From NCBI GenBank assembly GCA_004802705.1, contig SGPL01000064.1, forward strand, positions 1 to 64,000: a DNA stretch of 64,000 nt. The letters run 5' to 3'. Position numbers and translations under genes: made by a program. The notes under the pieces are model-generated. The model saw only the letters and a list, made by a program, of their open reading frames with translations, searched no databases and had not been told where the DNA came from. This DNA is from Bondarzewia mesenterica. Its lineage: Eukaryota; Basidiomycota; Agaricomycetes; Russulales; Bondarzewiaceae. Shown here one piece after another: positions 11,453-23,796 of the stretch; positions within the stretch are counted from its first letter, which is position 1; each line of letters opens with the position of its first letter.

Positions 11453-13697
11453 CTACGCCTGACCCGTTTCCGCCATTCCCTCGATCAAATCAGCCCAAAT
11501 ACTTTCAGTCCATTTAACAACGGTCCTGAGTTCCTTCAGGCCCTGCCTCAAAGCCTCCAATAGGACTGGATCTTGAAATCCCTTGACCGACAATGGTTCT
11601 ACTCCCACTTCCACCTCCACCTGGATCTCCCCTGAAGGATGCAAATCCAACCTTGGCCTTTTCTCAGGCCTTTCTCTTCCCGCACGCATATCCACCGGTA
11701 CTTCCCTTCTGACGGTCGTCTCCGGAGCAACAAGCCTTTCCGCAACCGCCATCAACAGCCTGCGCTGCAACAGGGCAAAGACCGGGTCCTCCAGCTTCAG
11801 CGTGCGCTTCACCGCCGCGCGCAATTCTGTCTCCTCATCAGGCTTAAGAGACCCACCTCGAGCGCGGATGAGCTCGTCAGCGAAATTCACGAGCGTCGTG
11901 CTTGATCCATCAGGCTCATCATTGATCGAGACGAGCAAGAGCGTCCATATTCGCGACATAAAATCAGAGGCGGCGGGATTTGGATCGGAGGGTAGCAGGG
12001 CACGGAGCGCAGCCGCTATGACAAGGCCTTGGAAGTAATTCTGAATGTGAAGCAGCTCAGGTGACGAGAAGAAAAGGGGTGGTGGAAGAGTGTTGGCGTT
12101 TGACGGCACTTGAGATTCCGTAGGAGAGCTTTCAGGTTCGTTGGAAGGAAGAGGTTTCGTAGGCAGACAGCATATCACTGGGGTTGGTGCGCCTACTGAC
12201 TGTATCAGGCGTAATATCCATTTATGCCTGGCCGAAAACGTGACACTGGATAGAGGTGCCATCAGATCCGCCACCCATTCCCTCCAAAGTGTGTTGACCT
12301 TCTCTTTCTTCCAGACGTCGAGGACAAGGTCCCTTTCTCTGAGGCGAGCTCCTTCGCCGATAGCGGCCTCAAGCTGCTTCTCGCTCATAGTACCGAAGAT
12401 GAATTGCGACAGATCGGATTTCATCGTCTCCGAGAGTTTGAGAATTGACCGTACAGTTTGTACGACTACTTTTGCTAGCCGTGGGGTCTCTGGCGATAGT
12501 GGCATGTCGTCAAGGAGATGAAGGAGCTTGTCGATATCTGCATCTCGCGCAGGGGCGCAGCGTTCCTTCAGGGCAGCGAGAATACCACCCAGATGCGGTA
12601 TAGCAGAAAGCAGAGGAGAAGAGGTTGGGGAGAGAGGCGCGGACAGAATCACTAAGACTGTGTGATCTGCGGGGAAGAGGGGTTTCAAAGCGAGGAAGAG
12701 ATCATCATATAGGTACTTGAGACGAGGAAGTTGGACAGAAGGCTGAGTGGAAGAGAGGGAATCTATTGCCTGACAATTGAGAGTGAATAGAGAGCGTCTG
12801 GGACGCAGGTGCAGATAATCGCACCTCATCCCAGAAGGCCTTGTGGATAACCTCTTCCACCTTTTCCTGTATAGTCGGCAGTTCTCCATCTTGCTTCTCA
12901 CGAACGTGAGGCTGAGACATCGCAGACAACAGAGACTTTCCAGGAGCAACAACCTTCGATGGATCGGTTGCTAATAAATGAAGCAGATAGATATCATTCA
13001 GGAGATCAACCAGCTCTACAGGAAGAAGGGTATTCGGTGGAATTGAACGGAGCAAGGGATGTGGGGCGGTAAGTGGAGGTGCCTTAACGATGGAAATGTC
13101 TCGGGCCTTGGACTTGTCAGAAGAGACGCTGGTAGCACTGGAACCGGCGAGGTAATGCTTCAAGCCTTCCAATAGTTCGGCATTCTCTTGTGACTTCTCC
13201 CAAAGTCCCTGTTCCTCTAGCAGCTGGAAGTCGTGATTCAAAATGTCCCAGGAGAAGTCATGAGAAAGAGTTAGATGAGTGAGTGCCTGGTTCAAAGCAT
13301 CGTTAGATGGATTCTGGAATCGAAGCTTCTTGAGTTTGGAAGTTATCCCTTCCATCATATATGATAATCTAGAACGAGAAATGGCACCGCGTTTCAACAA
13401 GGGCAGACTTATAGTGGTGAACGAAGGTAAACCTGGCCTACACTTCCGTTCACGATTACTGTAAAGAATGACTTATGAGCACAGCGCCGGTAGATTGATC
13501 AGGAAAAAAGTTACCTGGACTTGAGAGCCTCCTGGAGTACTAAAAGTACTCCTGTCTTCAATCTTGTATACGCGTCTTCGAAAGTCTTGAACAGTACCAG
13601 TGCTTACCAGCGCTGCCAGTGTATGTGCCTGGAGCGGAAAAGGAAATATCGGTGGCTGCAGAGCAACGGTTTGCCGACCCGACTGTTCCGCCGCCAT
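11453..13697 (-). CDS. T-complex 11 (Tcp11/SOK1) family protein, 5' end unresolved
   Basis: Member of the fungal SOK1/Tcp11 family, linked by yeast genetics to cAMP/protein-kinase-A signalling; biochemical role not established. The exon at 13396-12836 contains SRLSYMMEGITSKLKKLR and ends in EEVIHKAFWDE. After an intron at about 12780-12835 the long last exon continues with YLYDDLFLALKPLFP, EAAIGEGARLRERDLVLDVW and so on to the stop at 11453. Upstream, a frame reading TFEDAYTRLKTGVLLVLQEA joins in phase through an intron to NRERKCRPGLPSF. The true first exon is unclear: an ATG frame from 13697 (MAAEQSGRQTVALQPP) sits in a different phase, so either a further intron or a sequence error lies near 13600. 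Confidence 0.75.
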
Positions 13698-13898
13698 CTC
13701 TACCGACTCTCACCGGCAGTCAGCTATCCACCTCCTTTCCTTCATCTTATGGACGCTCAACCAATAAAGACCTAGACGATATCTTCCCAAAACAATATCT
13801 TCCTTGCGCGTATCCAGCGTCAGGAATTGAAATTTCCAACGAACGATCATAGAGTTTGCGAAGACTACGATACGAGTTCTACATACATATCAAGACAC

Positions 13899-15833
13899 AT
13901 GGACACACTCTTTCCTTTGTTGTCTCGTCAAGCGTCGGAAGATGATGTGCCAGTACCAGAGGATCCCGTTCCCGCTCATCATGCAGGCCCTGTTGCAGCT
14001 TTCATCATAGGCCTTGCAATCGTCGTCCTTGCTTCAGTATTGAATGCTGCAGGTCTGAACCTGACTAAGTTGGACCATGTACGTAGTTTGAAATATCCAT
14101 ATTTTCTCACAGTTTATTGACCCAATTCGCAGGTACACACAAGCGCTGTTCCAAAAAGTGCTCGTCGCAAAGACTGGTTACGGCCGCTTTGGCTCTTGGG
14201 CATGTTGCTTTACATGTAAGTTCCTACATTGCTTCTGCTTTCATATCTCATAATTTCAAATAGAATATCTCAACTAATTGGATCTACCCTTGCTCTGGAA
14301 TATATGCGTGCTGGTATGTCCGTCGCGCCTTGTGATATCATGTTCCTGCTCATCATTTCCTACAGAATACGTTGCTCCTCTGGGTTCTACTTCCCTCATC
14401 TTTAACTTTCTATTTGCTCGCTTTCTCGTCGGCACACCCGTTATCATGAATGACGTCTATGTCTGTCTTGTTATACGTTTAGCAAATCCTCGCTTGCTGA
14501 CCTTCTCCACAGGGTACAATAATTGTTATTGCCGGAGTTATCGGCATCGTCGCTTTCGGCTCTATTAATACCGGTCTTTCATCCGAGACTGACGCTTCTC
14601 ATCTTGCGTATCTCTGGGGTCGTGCCGGATGGATATGGTTTTTCCTTGTCATGTCACTTGCTCTCGCCCTGCTTTTCACGTTCACCACACAACTGGACCT
14701 TGTCCTTGCGTCTCGCTCTGATCTATCCGCAGAGCCGTTTGCCGGCATGTCCATGCGCATGTCCGCTCCGACTGCAGGGGGCCCCGTGGCACGCATCAGA
14801 CATTGGTTCAATTGGGTGATGATTCTCATTGCAGAGAAGCTGGAGGTCTGGACGGCGGGAAAGGATGATAAAGTTGTGGCGTGGACGTTGGGGATTGGAT
14901 GGGCTTGTTGCGGCGGTGGGATGGCGGGCGAGTGCTTGGTATTTGCAAAGGCTTCGTGAGCACTGCTAACTCGTTTCATGCGCCTGGTATTGATTTCTAT
15001 TTACCCGCAGCGTGCAGCTCATTTCCGGTTCTCTGTCACATGAGAATCCGGGAAACCAGCTAGGCCATCCTGCACCGATTTTCACGTTCATTTTCCTCGC
15101 TATCACGGCCGTTTTGCAGATAGTGTGCTTGAACCGTGGTCTGAAAGTCTACGACTCTACGCTTGTCGTACCAGTATTCTACGGTGTCTACACGGCGACT
15201 GGGTATGTTGACACAGATTTCATGAGCTACTAAAACTCATCAGCCTTCTTACGATTTTCAGTTGGTTAGATTCACTGGTAAGTCCACTTCTCCTCTTCAA
15301 CACCGATTCCTCTCATTAGATATGTTCAGATCTTCAACGACTCGGTTGATGCCTACGCCTCCTGGACACTCTTTCTCATCTTTGTCTCAATCCTTATCCT
15401 CATCTCCGGCGTCATCCTCCTCACGTACAAAAAGCCCGATAAAGCGGCCTCGCAGCGTGACGGTGGGATTCCTCTATCTGCTGTACCTGGGGGACCAGTG
15501 CCGAAAAAATCTGATGGAAAGGTTGTTGCAGGGGACGAGGAGTCGGATCGGGCAGGATTAAGTGGTGAAAATGGTGAAGTTATGTGGGATGTCGGGGAGG
15601 CTAGCGATGACGAAGGGGAAGCGAATACTCCTCCGAGGCCTCAGACGCATACCGGAGAGGAAGGCATCCATTTGATGACATCTGTCAATGACGATGACGA
15701 CGAGTCGCAGCTTGTATCTGATGCGAGACCTGGTGTTCAGAGTAGGAGGCGCTCGGCGTCGTCTGTGATGCGACACAGGGAGGAAAGTGGAGCTGACGAG
15801 TTTGGCGAGTTCAGTGGTGACCCGTCGCGATGA
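13899..15833 (+). CDS. NIPA-like magnesium transporter (DUF803)
   Basis: Multi-pass membrane protein of the NIPA/DMT-like family that moves Mg2+ and other divalent cations. It starts MDTLFPLLSRQASEDD. The first membrane span is FIIGLAIVVLASVLNAAGLN. After several short introns come WLRPLWLLGMLLYI, EYVAPLGSTSLIFNFLFARF, GTIIVIAGVIGIVAFGS, WIWFFLVMSLALALLF, APIFTFIFLAITAVLQIV, VYDSTLVVPVFYGVYTATG and a last span ILILISGVILLTY. The cytoplasmic tail is acidic and Ser-rich (about 120 residues) and ends at the stop at 15833. A long loop after QLDLVLASRSDLSAE is unusual but in frame. The EYVAPLGSTSLIFN stretch is the most diagnostic part for this family. Confidence 0.88.
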
Positions 15834-16338
15834 TCGTTGCGCTTGTGGGACTAAGAACAGTTTGTTTTAGCTGATTCTTAAGATACCAGTGTATCATACT
15901 TCATGGCAATGCTATTAATAGTGCAGTTTATAGTAGATGATCAGCACTTGAAGAACATTGGCACAATTTCAGCTGAGCCACACTTTTTAGTATTGGGTTG
16001 GTCAGTGAAAAAGTCCTAAGTTATTGTTTACTTATGTTTGGCTGTTGTTGAATATATATAGGGGAGCCTGGGAGAGCTCTCTTTGTCCTATTCAACCTCC
16101 ATCAATATTCAATTGTCTAGCTCAATCTTGCTCCTTCAGCTTCAACTCTTCAACATTTCTTCTTCTCCCGGAATCCAAGTCTATTTAACTGAGACCAAGC
16201 TACCCCACATCAAACTCAAGATATAATTTCTCAAGTTTTGTGAGTAAAGACAAGGCTAACAAATCATCTTCATTTCCCTCAATTCATATTCAACATCTGG
16301 ATTAAATATTGACTGGTTATCATCTGCTAGATTTATCC
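15834..16338. promoter_or_regulatory. Promoter region with TATA box at 16051-16060
   Basis: The intergenic stretch holds AATATATATA at 16051-16060, followed by a pyrimidine-rich segment (CTTTGTCC and CCTCC tracts) typical of fungal transcription starts. The ATG of the DUF262 gene is about 280 nt further on, implying a long leader. An in-frame upstream ATG at 16309 would add ten residues; 16339 is preferred because the acidic MSEKDFEDRDELMDED start looks natural. Confidence 0.45.
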
Positions 16339-18055
16339 ATGTCAGAAAAAGATTTCGAGGACCGTGACGAGCTCATGGATGAGGATATAGAGGTTGACGA
16401 AGATGACCACACTTTCGATCCAAATGTGTTCAAGATTAGGCAGTCGCTTGAGCAGCCCTTCGCGCAAGCGTTCACAACCGCGGAACTTCATGGTGAGTAC
16501 GACTTCGAACTCAGTCATATTAGATAAGCTTCGAACAAGTTGGCTCGTGCTTTATAGCTCAAATACACGAGGGTATCATAGACTTGAACCCTCCATACCA
16601 GCGCGGTACGTCTGTCTCTTCCTATAAATATACATCTTTTGACAAACCATTGAATGTCATTTCTTCTTTCGGCTAGATGTTGTGTGGGGAACGAGCAAGC
16701 AGATGGAAATTATTGACTCTATACTCCACAATTACTACGTGCCGCCCGTGATCTTCACTGTCAGGAAGGACGAAGATGGCGAAGAGACGAGGGTGTGCGT
16801 TGACGGTAAACAACGGCTCACCAGCATTCAGAAATTTTTCGACGGTCAAGTAAGTTCTAGACTTTTTTCTCTGTACCTGACTTGCGGATCGTTGTGCTGA
16901 CAATCTCGTTTGTTTTAGATCGGCTGTGAGTCTTACCTCAACATTTGCCGTTCTTAGGATCACCACGATTAACATACCCACGCTTAGATCGCGATCCGCA
17001 TACAAAGAAGCTTTGGTGGTACACCTGTCCCGAAAGTTCTAAATCATCTCGCAACGAAATGCCCATCGAGGGGAAGAAGATGTTTGCCGATAAATATATC
17101 ACGTGTGGTATGTTTACAAGTTCTAATCTTCCCCGTTTCTTACCTTCGCTGATATGATGTACCCATACGTACAGTGGAATATAGTAATCTTACTCCTGAG
17201 GCCGAGCGGGACGTGTTCCAACGTGTGCAGCTTGGCGTTGCTCTGACAGCGGCTGGTAAGTCGCATTGTCATCTCGAATTAGAGGCGGACAAGATCATTG
17301 ATTTTCTGGTTCCCATTTTCCTGCGCAGAAAAACTCCAAGCAATCTCCTCCCCATGGGCTGCTTGGATAAACGGGCTTGAGTCACGTTACGTCTCCTCGG
17401 AAGACGGGCTTACCGATGTTATAAAATTCGACACGAAACGGGGTCGCAACTTCCAGAATCTTGCGCACTTAATCTACTGCTGCGACGGCTTGCCGGACCA
17501 ATTTGTCCCCACTCAAACGAAGATCGAGAAATGGATGTACAGGAACGACCAGCCGCCGCAGGAGTTTCAGGAGGCCATCAATGAAGTGCTTTCCAAATTG
17601 TGGCACCTGGCTTCTCAAAAGCTTACGAACCAGGCGTTCCAAAAAATCACGGCGCAGGTGGCTCCAGTGGAGTTTGTTTATTTCGGTGCGTATGTTATAG
17701 CTCACTTCGAAGATCGTCCTCCTAATTAATCCTGTGGCGTTGAATGCGCTTAGGCGTCCTCCTGTACGTCATGCGCGACAATGAGTACACGGATGAAGAC
17801 AGGGCAGAATGCTTGTACGCGTTGCGCAAGGAGTTGCGCGAGAGTGAGAAGGACATTCGGTTGAATACACGCCTTGGGAGACGCTGCTGGGAATTCATCA
17901 ACAAGGTTGATGGCGGCGCCCCTACGTCGGCCACAGGCACAGTGTTTACTATTGCTGCACTGAAAGACAGGCGCAAGAGGAGAGCAGATGAGGATGCCGC
18001 AGATGACTATCGTCCTACTGGGTCGGCAAAGAAGAATAAGGCGAAAGTCTGGTGA
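16339..18055 (+). CDS. DUF262 (GmrSD/ParB-like fold) domain protein
   Basis: Eukaryotic relative of the bacterial DUF262/GmrSD N-terminal domain, a ParB/sulfiredoxin-like fold with a DGQQR-type nucleotide-handling motif. After an acidic N-terminus come LNPPYQRDVVWGTSKQ, YYVPPVIFTV and VCVDGKQRLTSI (the DGxQR motif, here DGKQR). Further on are KLWWYTCPES, EAERDVFQRVQLGVALTAAEK and a helical region, then a basic C-terminus KKNKAKVW. At least seven short introns interrupt the gene, and one exon is only 7 nt (16919-16925). I recall such proteins in many basidiomycete genomes. Their role is unknown to me; a link to modified DNA is only by analogy with bacterial GmrSD. Confidence 0.8.
16919..16925 (+). 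other. 7-nt microexon in the DUF262 gene
   Basis: ATCGGCT lies between a TTTTAG acceptor and a GTGAGT donor. It supplies Ile-Gly plus one base of Tyr, so that FFDGQ joins to YRDPHTKKLWW in phase. The flanking exons end at about 16849 and resume at about 16988. Confidence 0.7.
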
Positions 18056-18276
18056 CGCTCCCGCTTTGCGTTGTGTGATTGGAGACTGTGATAGCTTGGT
18101 TTTGGCTCGAGTTGTTGATAGTGCTTCACGATCACAAAAAAAAATCACAAGGATATACAGGTCCCTTACTGCAGAACTGTATTTGCCGCACGTTATCAAG
18201 TACATATACTATCTTTACCTCCCCTCCTTTCCACAGACTAGTTGTACTTTGGCTAATAATCGGATCACGGTACGCT

Positions 18277-19703
18277 TCACCTGGCACGCGCAGTATACCA
18301 CACGCCATCTTTGTCTGTTAGGGCTCGGGCGTATTTCAGCAACAGTTTATCCCGTTCCTTCGTGTTAACAGCGATATCAGAGAGAAATGGGGCAATGTCG
18401 TCGGCTTGCCAGCGCGTGCGGGTGAGAAAGAGATCAAGAAAGCGGGCAGAGGGGTCGGAGGGGAGTTCTGCGCGAGGAAAGTAGGACAGCAGGAGATCGG
18501 AGGTGAAGGGCGATGTGGATGAGAGATAATTCCCCTGACATTGAGGAATCGAATTGTTTACATGTGAGAGCAGGATTCAGGTTTTGACGCACCGAGAGAA
18601 GAGGAAGAGAGACTTGTGCAGCGAATGTGTCGCCAACGGCAGTTCGCCACTTGGTCAAGAATTCGTGCTCGGGCACAGGATCATCCTGAAGAAAAAAAAG
18701 GATTAACAACAGCCGATCGCCATATGAAATGCAGGATGTCATTCACCTTATGGTGCCTCAATATTCCTAGACCTACCTGCCGTACCACCGCTTCGACGTC
18801 CATCTTCCATTTCGCACCACTCAAATCTCCGAACCAGCCCATGACCTGCATGACAACCTCACGCTTAATCTCGTGCTCATCCTCCAAAGAGAGTGAGAGA
18901 TCGGTGACAGAAGCAGCGTCGTGAGGCTGAGATAAGGATGCCAGGTACATCAAAAGAAGCTCAAGGATTGTGTGGAGGTAAGAAGGTGACATTGGACGAA
19001 GGTGTCCTGTAGCACACGCGAAGTTAATACGATTCTATACGGTAGTATTTAGCAGGACAAGAGAGGTCCCACCATTCATGATGAGGATACGTTTTTCTTT
19101 GATAGCGTCGCTCAACTCCTGCTCACTAGCCTGGAGATCAGCTCTGGCTTGCTCATAAGAGAATCGCACGCGCTTTCTCTACGGATCAATGAGCTTTAAC
19201 GCCACAGAATTATCATTACAAACACTCACTGGTCTCCCATACTCTTCATCCTCCATTTCGTCGTCTCCATCATCATCCTCTCGACCGTCCTCCCACTCCA
19301 TTCCTCTCAACAGACCCCTCAACCGATGAAGCTTGGGCACAGCAGGTACGAGCTCTAATATCTCGTTCAAGCTGTGTTGTACCTCAATAGAATCAGATTC
19401 TGGAGCATCCTTTGCGGGTGTGGCAACCAGAACGGAGTTCGACAAGACCACAGAGCGTACGCTGTACGTCTTGTCCGACGTGCACAATACGGCATCTTCA
19501 TCTGTACCACCTTTGATGGACAAGCTATGCATGGAATTCTGCATTATCATTATGACCGAAAAGACATAAAGGTCTGAGATCTACCTGAGCGAGTTATTTA
19601 CAGATGATTCTATCAACTTGCATAACTCTGGTGGAAGCTCCAAGAGACGAAAAGAACCGTTTTCAGCCAATTTATCAGGATATTTCAATTCGTATTCAGA
19701 CAT
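18277..19703 (-). CDS. DCC1: Sister chromatid cohesion protein Dcc1 (Ctf18-RFC subunit)
   Basis: Subunit of the alternative clamp loader Ctf18-Dcc1-Ctf8, which acts on PCNA and in sister chromatid cohesion. The protein begins MSEYELKYPDKLAENGSFRL and LLELPPELCKLIESS. The next exon reads DEDAVLCTSDKTYSVRSVVL and SNSVLVATPA, ending near DDEMEDEEYGRPV. A middle exon has LLMYLASLSQPHDAASVTDL and MGWFGDLSGAKWKMDVEAVV. The last exons read HEFLTKWRTAVGDTFAAQV, PRAELPSDPSARFLDLFLTR and RWQADDIAPFLSDIAVNTKE, and the stop is at 18277. Short introns separate all blocks. The winged-helix-like C-terminus WQADDIAPFL supports Dcc1. Length (about 390 residues) fits. Confidence 0.88.
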
Positions 19704-20455
19704 GATATTGATGTTATATGGGACAGAGCGCAGCAACTCGAGGATGAACGTGGGGTATGGTGTCGAGCCCGCTCGATGCAGTAGAAAAGACGCGTGAGTG
19801 ACGTGACATGACGCGAACGGTCACATAGGCTTTCCGACTCCCGGAGTCATACCAACATGACGCAGGTGTTGGGCAACCAAACATTACAATTTGAATACAT
19901 ACAACACAAGTCGTCCCTACGGACATCGTTGTGGCAGTAAGAACGTTACAGTAAGAGTTTATGGCAAACCACATCTGTAGCCATCATAATCATCATTAGT
20001 GAGTAGCGGAACATCTATTCTTTTGCAACGCGTGATAGCATCGTGTACAATTGACCGTGCGCGAAAAAATTGCAGCCGATGTCTACTACATCTTTCCCTT
20101 TGCACAGTAAAATGACCTCCATGCATGCATACCTGGTGTTGAGAACGAGATAGAATCGACCGGAAGCGGTTCAATGGTGTCATAATCGAAAACTCTTTTT
20201 CGATAATGCTTTGTAAAATATTGAGTTGCGTGCCAGCCCACAACAAGAACAAGGGCAGCAAATTTTTGGGTGTACCATTGACCGGTCAAAGACTGTACGG
20301 CCCACTCATTGAGGCATTATCATGCATGATCATGTATTATAACTCAAATTTAGATTTTCCGACAGGGGATGAATGGCCTTGGGACATGAAATGAATAGGT
20401 ATGGAGCTAAAAACGGGCACTTTGAGCTTATATAGTTTGGACAAGAAAGGCTTAC
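19704..20455. other. Intergenic region between DCC1 and the GMC gene
   Basis: About 750 nt. It must hold the promoter of DCC1 (starts at 19703, minus) and the terminator of the GMC oxidoreductase (ends at 20456, minus). AT-rich, without a credible reading frame. Confidence 0.4.
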
Positions 20456-23145
20456 TTACGCAGACTTAACTAGATCCGCAGCGCGCTCGGCCAAAATGTA
20501 TGTTGGAGATTGCGTATGCGCTGATGGTATGAAGGGCTAATTTTGCACATCAAAGAAAGTAAGAATCAGTACACACAGCCATGGGCTCGAGCTGATCAGA
20601 AACCCACGAAGGCTGAAGCGTCCACGACTCTCAATCCCACAGTCCCCTTCACAGTTAAGTCAGAGTTGAGGGCCCCGCTTCCGCGCCCAGCGCTTCCTGA
20701 TTTTCCCATCGCGACCGTGCCTGTAACATGGCTGACTGTGTGTCCAAAGTTCCTTGCGTATTGCTCGATTTCGGCGTCTGACTGCGCCTCCGCAAAAGCC
20801 CCGAACTCTTCAAGGATCCAACCATCCCATGCTTTCGCAGACATATACGTGCGGGCAGCTTTGACGGCCTCCCGCATGGTATAGATGTCAAATTCGGTGC
20901 CGAGGAGGTTAGGATTAATCGAAGGCGCATCGAAAGGATCTGAGGACCGTAAAGTGATGTTGCCCCCTGATGTAAATGCAGGTTGTGAAATGTAAGACAG
21001 TAATATAGTCGATACAACCTACGGGCAGAGGGAGAGATGACGTTTGTGAAGACTGTGAAGAAATGGCCGCCGGACGGAGCAGCTTCCTTGAAGGAGACAA
21101 AGCCATCCTGCAAGAGATACATCAAACGAGGTACACCGGATGAGGGACAATTCTCGAAACGATGATAGATAGCGAACTCACGGTGAAGATGAATTCATAG
21201 TGCGCTGACCGTGGCCCCGCACTCGGATCAGCAACCTTGTCAAAGATTGCGGCATTCCCGGGCAGCCTAAACCATCCAAGCTGATTGGCAGGCGCCAAGA
21301 CAAGTTCGCCCGTATGGTTGGCTTTCCATAACTCGAGTCGATTTGCAGTAAATCGTGCATCTTGTATCAAGTTGTCGAGAGTATCATTCGATTTGACAGT
21401 GTACGACGAGGTCAGAAGGGGATGATCCTGCATTTAAAGATTCTGTATCAGCGTTCAATTAGATTGCACCAACGGCTCTCGTACCTGCAGATTTTGACCG
21501 ACATCGGGCAAATCAACGATCGTGTCAATGCCGAACAGAGAGAGCTGCGAGGAGTCGCCGATGCCGGAAAGCATGACTATAATAATGCGATGTCTATTCA
21601 ATGCACCATAATAAAGGGAGGGTAAAGGAGCAATTACGAATGTGGGGAGTCTTAACTGCCCCAGCTGAAATTATGACCTCCTTGCTAGCATTCAAGATGT
21701 ATTTAGCACCTGTAGAAACGAATGAACATCAGCTCATGAGGCGAAAAGCGAGGCGCATGCAAGCCAATACACACTAGAGGAAGACTGAGCAAGCTGCACA
21801 CCCCGAAAAATAGGAATCCCGGACTGCGTCCCCGTTTGGATAACCCTGGTGACATGTGTGTTCACTAGAACGTCGAGGTTTGAACGAGAAAGAGCTGGCG
21901 CGATATAAGCGGTTGCTGCGTCGACGCGCTCCCCATCTTCAATCTGGAGTAACGTTAAGGAAGTACTGCCGATTAATGGGATCCATAAGTACTCGCACCG
22001 TATTCTGTATCCAGCCTGCATTTACAATCACGTAAGTTCACAGCACGAGAAATATGGCGTAATTTGCATACTTATGCCTATGGTGTTCCCCGAATTAAAA
22101 TCAAGATTGAAAGGGAAATCATCCGAGAGCTCTGCAGAGGCGTTGAGTACTCGATCATCAGTAGGGAGTAGGTGGCCGGGCAAGCTAAAGCCCACAGGAC
22201 CTGCCAGTTCAGAATCGGATTGGGATTTGTGACGATTACTATCGTTGAGGGAAACAGGCATGCTTACCGCTAGTTCCGTGTAGTCGTGGGTCTATTTCTC
22301 CTACAGTATTGTGGTGGTCAGCAGGCGGAGTGAGCTTCTCCATCTAAAAAAAACGTCCAAGTAAGGTCAAGATAGGTCATCGGATTATCAGTAAGCAGCC
22401 TATGCGACCTTTAACATGTATGGATGCAATGAGTCCCAAGACCACCCATCGTCTCCAGTGACTTCAGCCCAACGATCATAGTCGTCCTTGGAGCCACGGC
22501 AATGAGTCATGTAGTCTAGAGAGTCGGGTGAGCAAGAGACTACATTTCCAACGAGTAGCAAACAGATCAACTCACTGATCGCTGTGGATCCTCCGAGCAC
22601 GTACCCGCGCGGGTATGGGATGGATCTACCGTTCAATCCCGGTTGAGCAACAGTCGTAAAATTCCAGTCCTGGCTCATTGTCATTTCAAAATATGACTAA
22701 GTGAGTAAGGAAAAAGAACTTACGAATTGTGTTCCAGCAAGTGCGGGGGCAAACCATGGGACCTCGATATTTACATTTTTATAGTCACTGAATACGCATA
22801 GGCATCCCGTCATTCAGCTAGAAGGTACAAATATTTAAGTCATAGCTTACCTTGAGCCCGCCTCAATTAAAAGGACCCTTATGTCAGAGTTTTCCGTAAG
22901 ACGATTGGCTACAACACCTCCACCTGCCCCGCCTGATGGCCAATCCAAGTTTCAAGTCCTATTATCGATGCAGGAATTTGGGCAACGCAGATGCGGACTC
23001 ACCACCGACGACGATGTAATCATAGCTCCTGTGCTTTGAAAGCTGCGAGGGGTTCGTATACAGCTTTCCAGATGCCGAGCCCACGAACAGAGCAAGCGCA
23101 AGCGGCGGAAGGAGAGCTGAGGGGATAGTAGCAAAAAAAAAACAT
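20456..23145 (-). CDS. Secreted GMC oxidoreductase (aryl-alcohol oxidase-like)
   Basis: FAD-dependent alcohol oxidase or dehydrogenase of the glucose-methanol-choline family; relatives in wood- and litter-decay fungi oxidise aromatic alcohols and release H2O2. The N-terminal region reads ATIPSALLPPLALALFVGSA, a signal peptide, then HRSYDYIVVGG, GAGGGVVANRLTEN and VLLIEAGSR (FAD binding). Next are DWNFTTVAQPGLNGRSIPYP, PRGYVLGGST and AEVTGDDGWSWDSLHPYM. The C-terminal domain has SHVTGTVAMG (catalytic His) and LRVVDASAF, then a last exon with SAHTQSPTYILAERAADLVK (second active-site His). More than ten introns. The ATG at 23145 opens the wrong frame unless the adjacent A10 run (23133-23142) is one base shorter. 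Confidence 0.88.
23133..23142 (-). other. Homopolymer at the GMC start codon
   Basis: Directly after the only well-placed ATG (minus strand, 23145-23143) come ten T bases. Nine would put the ATG in frame with the signal peptide and the FAD-binding exon; ten do not. A sequencing overcall is the likely cause. Confidence 0.6.
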
Positions 23146-23796
23146 GGCTTACGACTAATTGTCTTCTGTGTGAGGTCTGCAAAGGAGACTAGCTTACGAC
23201 CACAAGACCAACTTATCAAGTGAGCATCATGTCTTTTTATACGGCAGGATCCAGCGTGGCATCCGAGTCGGCATCCGTAGCCTGTTTTGTGGAAAAAGAA
23301 ATGGAGATAGCTCAGAACTGCCTCGATCGACATCATTGCTCTCTCAGAGAGCTTGCCGATGCTGTTTCTGCTTTTTGATGGCCCTTCCCAGTAAGTGCGC
23401 GCCCAATGCGCGCCCATCAGACTTCTGCGGTCCTTCCCGTGGCGATACTTTTCGTAATGGCAGTGGGATCATATGCAGCTAATTGAAAGGAGCATTCTGG
23501 CATATTTTGATTTTTAGCGATTTCTTTTGTAGGGATCGACAAATTTTGGGAGGTCCAAAAAATGAAATCGACTTTTCACAAGAAACTGCTCAAGCAGATC
23601 CTTTCAGGAGATCCTTATTAGTATGTTTTCGCGTCTAATTGGCATTTCCAATAGTTGTTGCGAGCCACATAAATCGTTGACCAAAATCGTCGAGTTCGGA
23701 CATACACGAGCGAGGGCCTGCGAGGGCACTACACGAGCGAGAAAGTCAGCCTTCCCTCATTCTTATCATACACCGCTCTTGGAACATCAGTCATGA
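23146..23796. other. Intergenic region upstream of the GMC gene
   Basis: Holds the GMC promoter (minus) and the 3' end of the dehydrogenase gene. A minus-strand open frame that continues upstream of the GMC signal peptide to 23417 has no plausible content. No other feature seen. Confidence 0.35.

Noticed and set aside
20086..20289. Short minus-strand frame between DCC1 and the GMC gene
   Set aside because: No homology recognised, AT-rich setting and no splice partners.
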